Assembly: GCF_001468225.1 (NCBI RefSeq)
Contig: NZ_LNRU01000003.1
Location: 124,001-188,000 of the forward strand
DNA length: 64,000 nucleotides
Direction: 5' to 3'
Source: Sphingopyxis sp. H053
GTDB lineage: Bacteria > Pseudomonadota > Alphaproteobacteria > Sphingomonadales > Sphingomonadaceae
Shown: piece by piece, positions 55,983 through 64,000 of the stretch
Position numbering within the stretch: position 1 is the stretch's first letter
How the letters are laid out: every line of letters starts with the position of its first letter
Program-made: the position numbers and the translations under genes
Notes under the pieces: generated by a model
The model's input: the letters and a program-made list of their open reading frames with translations, nothing else
Databases searched by the model: none
Told to the model about the DNA's origin: nothing

Positions 55983-56585
55983 CTAGCAGCCCTTATATTT
56001 CCAGTTTCGGTCCTTGCCTTCGGCGACCTGCGCGACGATCGTTTCGATGCGTTTGACGCGCGTTTCCTCGCGCTTCGCCTCGAGCACCCATTCGATATAA
56101 TCGCGCCGCTTGCCGGGCGAGAAGGCGTCCCAATGGCCTTGCGCCGCGGTATTGGCCTTCAGCGCCGTGCCGAGATCGGCCGGCAGATCGAGCGCCGCCT
56201 TGGGCTTCGGCGCCGGGCGTTTCGGCTTGCCCCCGGCACAGAGCGCCGCCGCCTTGGCTATGAACGCTGCCATCTCCGTGTCGGAGGGCAGATCGGCCAG
56301 CGAGGCCAGCCGTCCCATGCTGCCCATCGCGCCGGTATCGCGCGGCGATCCGGTGACCTCCTCGTCGCGCCAGAAACCGAAGGTCGCATGGCCCTTGAAC
56401 GCCGCCATGCCCGCGAGATTTTGCCCCTTCAGCACGAAGGCCGGCACGCCCCATTTCAGCGTCTCTTCGGCGCCAGGGGCGTATTTGTGGACCAGTTCGC
56501 GAAGGTGATTGAGGATCGGCTGCGCGAAGGGCTGCGCCTTCGCGATATAGGCATCGACGCGCGGGTCGCGGCTCAGCCCGGCCAC
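55983..56585 (-). CDS. YdeI / OmpD-associated-type DUF1801 protein
   Basis: The 200-residue protein starts MAGLSRDPRVDAYIAKAQPF. It has KYAPGAEETLKWGVPAFVLKGQNLAGMAAFKGHATFGFW (DUF1801). The C-terminal half has HWDAFSPGKRRDYIEWVLEAKREETRVKRIETIVAQVAEGKDRNWKYKG, typical of the YdeI/OmpD-associated family. Function is unclear; Bacillus YdeI-like proteins have been tied to stress or peptide resistance. It overlaps ubiG by 13 bases on the same strand and is likely co-transcribed with it. Confidence 0.85.
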   Translation of the reverse strand: MAGLSRDPRVDAYIAKAQPFAQPILNHLRELVHKYAPGAEETLKWGVPAFVLKGQNLAGMAAFKGHATFGFWRDEEVTGSPRDTGAMGSMGRLASLADLPSDTEMAAFIAKAAALCAGGKPKRPAPKPKAALDLPADLGTALKANTAAQGHWDAFSPGKRRDYIEWVLEAKREETRVKRIETIVAQVAEGKDRNWKYKGC

Positions 56586-57298
56586 CGCGCCGCGACCAGA
56601 TAGTTGAGCGCCTCGCTGCCGCCGAGCTTGAAGCCCTTGGCAGGCGACGGCGACAGGCCGGTGCGGTCGACGACCTCCAGCCCCGCGCCTTCGAGCAATT
56701 TCGTGAGCTCCTCGGGCTTCAGGAACTGGTCCCAGTCGTGCGTCCCGCGCGGCACCGCGCCGACGCGCTCGGCCGCCTCGACGAGCAGCAGCTTTGACAG
56801 CATCGTGCGATTGGGGGTCGACAGGATCATCAGCCCGCCTGGCGCGAGCCGCGCCGCGAGTTCGCCGATAAAAGCCGCGGGGTCAGTGACATGCTCGACG
56901 ACTTCCATCGAGGTGACGAGATCAAAGGTCGAAGGCGGCAGCGCGGCCAGTTCGCCGGCGAAATAGCTGATCGAAAGCCCCTGCCCCGCCGCATGACCCT
57001 GCGCCGCGGCGATATTTTCGGGCGCCGCATCGACGCCCGTCACCTTCGCGCCCATGCGCGCCAGCGGTTCGGCGAGCAGCCCGGCGCCGCAACCGACATC
57101 GAGCGCGGCGCGGCCCGCCAGCGCATAACGCTCGCGCGCATCGACGTGCCAATGCGCGTCAATCTGGTCGCGGATGTACGACAGCCGCACCGGGTTCAAT
57201 TTGTGCAGCATCGCCGACGACCCATGCGGGTCCCACCAGTCGGCGGCGAGCGCACCGAAATGGGCGGCTTCGTGCGGGTTGATCGTGGCGGCACTCAT
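56573..57298 (-). CDS. ubiG: Bifunctional 2-polyprenyl-6-hydroxyphenol methylase / 3-demethylubiquinol 3-O-methyltransferase
   Basis: The 241-residue protein contains EAAHFGALAADWWDPHGSSAMLHKLNPVRLSYI (UbiG N-terminus), the SAM-binding LDVGCGAGLLAEPLARMGA and TSMEVVEHVTDP. A late THDWDQFLKPEEL follows. This is UbiG, which does both O-methylations in ubiquinone synthesis at the inner membrane. The start at 57298 (MSAATINPHEAAHF) suits the family; a frame to 57334 adds an unlikely extension. It is divergent from lysC with a 160-base gap holding both promoters. Confidence 0.95.
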   Translation of the reverse strand: MSAATINPHEAAHFGALAADWWDPHGSSAMLHKLNPVRLSYIRDQIDAHWHVDARERYALAGRAALDVGCGAGLLAEPLARMGAKVTGVDAAPENIAAAQGHAAGQGLSISYFAGELAALPPSTFDLVTSMEVVEHVTDPAAFIGELAARLAPGGLMILSTPNRTMLSKLLLVEAAERVGAVPRGTHDWDQFLKPEELTKLLEGAGLEVVDRTGLSPSPAKGFKLGGSEALNYLVAARWPG

Positions 57299-57458
57299 GC
57301 CCTGCGATGTGGCACCGTGCCTCGCGCCATGCAAGAAATTCTATCGCGCGCATACGATGCCGGCCTTGCCATCGCCCTCCCCCTTGCCTAACAGCGCGAG
57401 CGCCGCGGAAATGCTTGGAAAAGTTGCGGCCGAAACCAGATTGAGAAAGCGGGGCGAC

Positions 57459-58706
57459 ATGGCGCGGATCGTGATGAAATTCGGGGGCACGTCGATGGCG
57501 GGCACCGAGCGGATTCGCACCGTGGCGAAACTCGTCGCGCGCGAAGTCGGACAAGGCAACGAGGTCGCGGTCGTCGTCTCGGCGATGGCGGGCGAAACCG
57601 ACCGGCTCGTCAATTTCTGCCGCGAGGCGAACCCGCGCTACGACCCCGCCGAATATGACGTCGTCGTCGCCGCGGGCGAACAGATCACCTCGGGCCTGCT
57701 CGCGCTCACCTTGCAGGCGATGGGCACCCCAGCGCGCAGCTGGCTCGGCTGGCAGCTCCCGATCCGCACCGAAGAAGCGCACGCGCGCGCGCGCATCGCC
57801 GACATCGACACCGGCGCGCTCGGCGCCGCGATGGCGAAGGGCGAGGTCGCGGTCATCCCGGGATTCCAGGGCCTGATGGACGACGGCCGCGTCTCGACGC
57901 TCGGCCGTGGCGGATCGGATACCAGTGCGGTCGCGGTGGCGGCGGCGCTCAAAGCCGACCGCTGCGACATCTATACCGACGTCGACGGCGTCTACACGAC
58001 CGACCCGCGCATCGTCGCGCGTGCGCGCAAGCTCGACTATGTGACCTATGAGGAAATGCTCGAACTCGCGAGCGTCGGCGCCAAGGTGCTCCAGACGCGC
58101 TCGGTCGGGCTCGCGATGAAAGAGGGCGTGCGCGTGCAGGTGCTCTCGAGCTTCGTCGAGGGCGACGAGGCTCCCAAAAAAGGCACGATGATCGTCAGCG
58201 ACGAGGAAATAGAGGAACATCAGATGGAACGGCAGCTGATCACCGGCATCGCCCACGACAAGAATGAAGCGAAGATCATCGTCACGCGCGTGCCCGACAA
58301 GCCGGGCGCGGTCGCGAACATCTTCGGCCCGCTCGCCGCGGCCGGGATCAACGTCGACATGATCATCCAGAACGTCGGCCGCGAAAAGGGCGAGACCGAC
58401 GTGACCTTCACCGTTCCCGCCATCGACCTCATCCGCTCGATCGACCTGCTCGAAGCCGCGAAGGACAAGATCGGCTTCAACCGCATCATCAGCGACGACA
58501 AGGTCGCGAAAATCAGCGTCGTCGGCGTCGGGATGAAGAGCCACGCCGGTGTCGCGAGCACGATGTTCCGCGCGCTGGCCGACCGCGGCATCAACATCCA
58601 GGCGATCTCGACCAGCGAGATCAAGGTCAGCGTGCTGATCGACGAGGACGAAACCGAACTCGCGGTGCGCGTCCTCCACACCGCTTACGGGCTCGACGCC
58701 GAGTAA
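57459..58706 (+). CDS. lysC: Aspartate kinase
   Basis: The 415-residue protein starts MARIVMKFGGTSMAGTERIR, the kinase phosphate-binding segment. GRGGSDTSAVAVAAALKADRCDIYTDVDGVYTTDPR (aspartate/ATP site) follows. Two C-terminal ACT domains contain VPDKPGAVANIFGPLAAAGINVDMI and VGMKSHAGVASTMFRALADRGINIQAISTSEIKVSVLI. It makes aspartyl phosphate for lysine, threonine, methionine and diaminopimelate; the ACT domains bind the feedback amino acids. The start at 57459 gives the canonical N-terminus, although the frame is open upstream to 57174 across ubiG. Confidence 0.97.
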   Translation: MARIVMKFGGTSMAGTERIRTVAKLVAREVGQGNEVAVVVSAMAGETDRLVNFCREANPRYDPAEYDVVVAAGEQITSGLLALTLQAMGTPARSWLGWQLPIRTEEAHARARIADIDTGALGAAMAKGEVAVIPGFQGLMDDGRVSTLGRGGSDTSAVAVAAALKADRCDIYTDVDGVYTTDPRIVARARKLDYVTYEEMLELASVGAKVLQTRSVGLAMKEGVRVQVLSSFVEGDEAPKKGTMIVSDEEIEEHQMERQLITGIAHDKNEAKIIVTRVPDKPGAVANIFGPLAAAGINVDMIIQNVGREKGETDVTFTVPAIDLIRSIDLLEAAKDKIGFNRIISDDKVAKISVVGVGMKSHAGVASTMFRALADRGINIQAISTSEIKVSVLIDEDETELAVRVLHTAYGLDAE

Positions 58707-58713
58707 TAGGTTA

Positions 58714-58790
58714 CGTCGCCCCAGCGAAAGCTGGAGCCGCTGTCGTCATTCCACGCCGCCAGCGATCCCGGCTTTCGCTGGGATGACGGG
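58714..58790. repeat. Palindromic dispersed repeat between lysC and the IspZ-like gene
   Basis: CCCAGCGAAAGC (58720-58731) pairs with GCTTTCGCTGGG (58771-58782), with further complementarity outside. It is related in style to the 53008-53085 palindrome. It overlaps the 3' end of the leftward IspZ-like gene. Confidence 0.8.
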
Positions 58791-59366
58791 CGAAATGTGC
58801 TGCAGCTCGCCGCCCGCGCGGCGGCGCAGCCGCGCCTGCCCGATGAAATGCACCACCGCGATGTGGATCGCGAACAGCCCGAATTTCGACGCCAGCGGGA
58901 ATATCCCGATGAACAGCGGCCACCATGCGGTGAAGAAGAGCGCGATGACGAGGTTCAGCCCCGCGCTCGTGAACATCAGCGCCGCCCAGATCATCCCGAA
59001 GCGGTCCATGACATCGCCGACGAGTTCCAACTGCTCGGGCAAGATATAGCGGTTGAGCCAGCCGCGACGCAGCATCACCGACCCGACGATCAGATAGACG
59101 ATCGTCGGCTTCGCCATCACGAACCGCGGATCGCCCGTAAAGAGCGTCGCCGCGGCGGTGAAAAGCACCGAGGCCAGGCTGATCCACTGCAGCGCCGCGA
59201 CCTTCTTCCCACGCGCGAGTTCAAAACCGACGACGCCGAGCGCGACGACGGTGCCCGCAATCGTCGCGGGCACGATCCCCGCACCGGCGACCAGCAGCAC
59301 CGCAAAGACGAGCACGCCGAGCGAGTCGAACAGCATCGGTCCGAGAGCGTAGAGCAAGGTTTTCAT
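58746..59366 (-). CDS. Septation protein IspZ (YciB)-like membrane protein
   Basis: The 206-residue protein has five or six membrane helices (GPMLFDSLGVLVFAVLLVAG, TIAGTVVALGVVGFELARG, LASVLFTAAATLF, FGMIWAALMFTSAGLNLVIAL). It has the family-like KPTIVYLIVGSVMLRRGW and WPLFIGIFPLASKFGLFAIHIAV. YciB/IspZ proteins are inner-membrane proteins linked to envelope stability and division. The last residues (SPVIPAKAGIAGGVE) are encoded by the palindromic repeat, so the natural C-terminus was changed. A palindromic operator-like site lies 20 bases upstream of the start. Confidence 0.8.
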   Translation of the reverse strand: MKTLLYALGPMLFDSLGVLVFAVLLVAGAGIVPATIAGTVVALGVVGFELARGKKVAALQWISLASVLFTAAATLFTGDPRFVMAKPTIVYLIVGSVMLRRGWLNRYILPEQLELVGDVMDRFGMIWAALMFTSAGLNLVIALFFTAWWPLFIGIFPLASKFGLFAIHIAVVHFIGQARLRRRAGGELQHISPVIPAKAGIAGGVE

Positions 59367-59385
59367 CCGCCTGTCCTTTCCGACT

Positions 59386-59461
59386 CAATGTTATCGACGT
59401 AAACATTGGTTGCAGATCGCGTCGGCGTCAAGAATAAATTGACATTGTTAACATTGGTTGC
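59386..59461 (-). promoter_or_regulatory. Operator-like repeats upstream of the IspZ-like gene
   Basis: CAATGTT (59386-59392) and AACATTG (59402-59408) form perfect 7-bp arms around nine bases. A second AACATTGGTTGC (59450-59461) repeats 59402-59413 exactly. The spacing and symmetry resemble TetR-family or similar operators. No regulator gene is adjacent. Confidence 0.5.
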
Positions 59462-59510
59462 GGTGAAACGTCGCGTTGCGTCGATCAGCTGCGGAGCCGC
59501 ACCCTCACCC

Positions 59511-59556
59511 AAAAAAGAAAGACCCGCCCCCGGGCCCATGTCCCCGGGGGCGGGTC
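59511..59556 (-). terminator. Rho-independent terminator of katG
   Basis: On the minus strand, 14-bp GC-rich arms (59543-59556 with 59521-59534; GACCCGCCCCCGGG and complement) are followed by TTTCTTTTTT (59520-59511). It lies about 70 bases past the katG stop. Confidence 0.88.
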
Positions 59557-59578
59557 GCGACCCGTCGTCTTGAGCGGC

Positions 59579-59616
59579 CGCCGCTGTCCCCGCTGCATGA
59601 TGCGGGGACAGCGGCG
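59579..59616. terminator. Second strong hairpin after katG
   Basis: Perfect 15-bp arms (59579-59593 and 59602-59616, CGCCGCTGTCCCCGC and complement) with an 8-base loop lie nine bases past the katG stop. It has no T-run and may protect the mRNA 3' end or pair with the terminator beyond it. Confidence 0.6.
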
Positions 59617-59624
59617 CCAGAAGA

Positions 59625-62203
<2,579 letters not shown>

Positions 62204-62359
62204 GTGGCTAACACCCCCAACCAACCGAATGAAAAGAAACCGCAGGCGGACCGCGACGAAGAACAGCGCCGCCAGCAACAGCAGCAGGGCGGCCAGAACC
62301 GCCAGCCCGGCAGCGACCAGCGTCCCGATCAGGGCCGCCAGAACCCGCAGCAGCGCTGA
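62204..62359 (+). CDS. 51-residue glutamine-rich disordered protein
   Basis: The protein begins at GTG 62204 with AGGAG eight bases upstream (ANTPNQPNEKKPQADRDEE) and contains runs of glutamine, asparagine, arginine and glycine. It has no hydrophobic core, so it is predicted disordered. A strong terminator follows the stop. Gln/Asn/Gly-rich small proteins are sometimes desiccation or stress proteins; that is only a guess here. The strong ribosome site and own terminator argue that it is expressed. It is too short for domain assignment. Confidence 0.65.
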   Translation: MANTPNQPNEKKPQADRDEEQRRQQQQQGGQNRQPGSDQRPDQGRQNPQQR

Positions 62360-62377
62360 CACAGGCTGCATGAGAAA

Positions 62378-62403
62378 GGGGCGGCCCGCGGGCCGCCCCT
62401 TTT
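62378..62403. terminator. Bidirectional terminator
   Basis: 10-bp arms GGGGCGGCCC (62378-62387) and GGGCCGCCCC (62390-62399) are followed by TTTT on the plus strand. On the minus strand TTTCTCA follows. It serves the 51-residue gene and probably the convergent TonB receptor gene. Confidence 0.85.
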
Positions 62404-62428
62404 CATTTGGGCGCTGATAATTGGAGAC

Positions 62429-64000
62429 TCAGAAGCTCGCCTTGATCGTCCCGCCCCACGTCCGCGGGTCGCCCGGCAGGCCGACGATCAAACCGGTGTT
62501 GCCCGGCCCGACGCTCAACTGGTCAAGATATTTCTTGTCGAACGCGTTGCGGACCCAGCCAAAGATGTCGATGCCGTTCTCGGTGCGGAAACCCGCGCGG
62601 AAGTTCGACAGCGAATAGCCCTCGATCCAGGTGTAGGCCGACGGCGACGGGTTCGACGAGAAGCGCGACCGGTAGCTGCCGTCATATCCCAGATAGAATT
62701 GGCCATCCTGCCCGAACAGCTTCGATTCGGCGTTCGCTTCGGCCCCGAAAGAGAAAGCCCATTTCGACACGCCCGGCAGGCGCTGGCCCGAAATGTCGCA
62801 ATTCGCGGGGCTGAGTCCCGGCCGGCCGGGCGCGCCCGGCGTCTGCCCCGCGCCGACGGTGGTGCCGCCCGAAAGTTCGGGGGGGCACGGCGCGTCGACG
62901 AAGCGCTTGTATTTGGCGTCGGTGTAGGCGCCGTTGACATAGGAACGGAACCGCTCGCTCGGCCGCGCCGAAAAGTCGAACTCGACGCCTTGCGTCCGCA
63001 CCTTGCCCGCATTGGCGAGATAGCCGCGCAGCACCCCGAACTGGCCATTGTTCACATTGGCCTGATAATTTTTGATGTCGGTGCGGAAGGCGGTGAGGTT
63101 CAGCGTCACCTCGCGGTCGAGGAATTCGGCTTTCACCCCTGCTTCATAATGGTTGACCGATTCGGGCTTCACCGTCGCCGCGTCGAGGATCGGGTTGTTC
63201 GCGGCGTCGCTCGGTACGCCATTCTGGTTGATGCCGCCCGATTTGAACGTCTTGGCATAGGTGGCGTAAAACAGCAGATCCTGCGTCGCCTTGTACGTCG
63301 CGGTCAGGTCATAGCTGAAGTTCCAGTCGCTGAACGACGGCGAGATTTCCTGCGGCGCGAATACGCCGAGCCGCGCGACGGTGATCGCGTCGGTCGGACC
63401 GAAAACGACGGGGGTGCCGTCGCCCGCAAAGACGCGGCGCTGATAGAATCCGTCCTTCTTGTCATAGTTCAGGCGAACGCCCGGCTGGATCGTGAACTGG
63501 TCGGTGACCTTCCAGCTGACCTGACCGAACAGCGCCGCACTGGTGTTCTTCAGATATTGGGTGTTGATCGCGGTCAGCCCGTTCAGCACCGCCGGATTGT
63601 TGGCGAGCGCGCTGGTCGGGTTGAGCGTCCAGCGGCTCGACGCCGGGCCGTGCGCTTCGGTGCCCTGCGTGTCGATGCGCTGGTAATAATAGAAGCCGCC
63701 GAGCACGAAATCGAAGCGGTCGCCGGTGTAATTGTAACGCAATTCCTGCGTATACTGGTCCTGCTGCGACGGGTTTTGCGACTTGGTGACGATCGGCAGG
63801 CCCGTGAAATCGCGGTCGTTTTCAGGCTGCCAGTCCCAATAACGCCATGCGGTGACCGAGGTCAGCGTGCCGGGGCCGATGTCCCATTTGACGCGCAGCG
63901 CCGCGCCGCCGATCTCGTTGCCGGCATTGAGGTTCGCGTCGAGGTCGGTCAGCCGGTCATAGGGATTGGTGCTGGGCACCACATAGCCCTGCGCCGCCGC
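62429..64000 (-). CDS. TonB-dependent receptor, C-terminal part (runs off window)
   Basis: The minus frame is open from the window edge to the stop at 62429 (over 520 residues), so the N-terminal plug and signal peptide are outside. The visible part is a beta-barrel with repeated strands (TLTSVTAWRYWDWQPENDRD, FDFVLGGFYYYQRIDTQG, DLLFYATYAKTFKSGGINQNG). It ends GGTIKASF with the terminal phenylalanine needed for outer-membrane assembly. Such receptors import siderophores, vitamins, glycans or other large molecules with TonB energy. The substrate is unknown; sphingomonads carry many. The GTG at 63982 is internal. Confidence 0.93.
   Translation of the reverse strand, partial: AAAQGYVVPSTNPYDRLTDLDANLNAGNEIGGAALRVKWDIGPGTLTSVTAWRYWDWQPENDRDFTGLPIVTKSQNPSQQDQYTQELRYNYTGDRFDFVLGGFYYYQRIDTQGTEAHGPASSRWTLNPTSALANNPAVLNGLTAINTQYLKNTSAALFGQVSWKVTDQFTIQPGVRLNYDKKDGFYQRRVFAGDGTPVVFGPTDAITVARLGVFAPQEISPSFSDWNFSYDLTATYKATQDLLFYATYAKTFKSGGINQNGVPSDAANNPILDAATVKPESVNHYEAGVKAEFLDREVTLNLTAFRTDIKNYQANVNNGQFGVLRGYLANAGKVRTQGVEFDFSARPSERFRSYVNGAYTDAKYKRFVDAPCPPELSGGTTVGAGQTPGAPGRPGLSPANCDISGQRLPGVSKWAFSFGAEANAESKLFGQDGQFYLGYDGSYRSRFSSNPSPSAYTWIEGYSLSNFRAGFRTENGIDIFGWVRNAFDKKYLDQLSVGPGNTGLIVGLPGDPRTWGGTIKASF

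Noticed and set aside
57159..58679. 506-codon frame antisense to lysC
   Set aside because: lysC is unambiguous and this frame has no domain.

Overview
The window looks like a chromosomal segment of a GC-rich alphaproteobacterium of the order Sphingomonadales, most like Sphingopyxis. The basis is the style of the housekeeping proteins (GltB/GltD, UppP, a complex I NDUFA9-like protein, KatG, a TonB-dependent receptor), a LuxR-HTH protein with a C-terminal membrane helix, and dispersed palindromes of the kind common in this group. This is judged from remembered protein families, not from a search.

Region 1 (1-12.6 kb) is an amine-catabolism cluster. It holds two RidA-type imine deaminases, an ornithine-cyclodeaminase-family protein ('tyramine oxidase subunit B' type), an MFS transporter, an aldehyde dehydrogenase, a Tat/lipobox flavin amine oxidase resembling nicotine oxidoreductase NicA2, a lipoprotein cytochrome c overlapping it, a SnoaL-like protein, a trimethylamine-dehydrogenase-family FMN/4Fe-4S enzyme, and both ETF subunits. 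Together they suggest two amine-oxidising branches. One sits in the envelope and passes electrons to cytochrome c. The other is cytoplasmic and passes electrons to ETF and the quinone pool. Shared aldehyde oxidation and imine clean-up complete the scheme. The substrate is unknown.

Region 2 (12.6-16.7 kb) is a scar zone. An IS3-family element with perfect 25-bp ends and a 3-bp target duplication lies inside the terminal repeats of an IS21-family element. That IS21 element keeps istB but only the C-terminus of istA. Next come the 3' part of a pRiA4b ORF-3-like gene, the first codons of a XerD-like recombinase and a broken lipoprotein gene.

Region 3 (16.7-43.6 kb) is an integrative conjugative element, or its remnant, in a tRNA-Leu(CAG) gene. 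The F-type transfer genes run traU, split traN, trbC, S26 peptidase, traF, trbB-like, traH, traG. A PIN-toxin/AbrB-antitoxin module is inserted antisense inside this operon. Cargo includes an AbiE toxin-antitoxin pair, a winged-helix protein and a DUF2285 protein. A leftward block carries a lytic transglycosylase, a MobF relaxase, the coupling protein TraD and a ribbon-helix-helix accessory protein. A hairpin-rich non-coding region that could be oriT follows, then a small sigma-like regulator, an AlpA-like excisionase and a P4-type integrase beside the tRNA. No TraC/VirB4 ATPase or traL/E/K/B/W is visible, so the element is probably crippled unless these lie elsewhere.

Region 4 (43.6-64 kb) is ordinary chromosome: NDUFA9-like, uppP, gltD, a DUF2059 protein, gltB, a small secreted protein, a GST-like protein, a three-gene accessory patch, a YdeI-like protein, ubiG, lysC, an IspZ-like membrane protein under a palindromic operator, katG with strong terminators, a 51-residue disordered protein, and a TonB-dependent receptor cut by the window edge.
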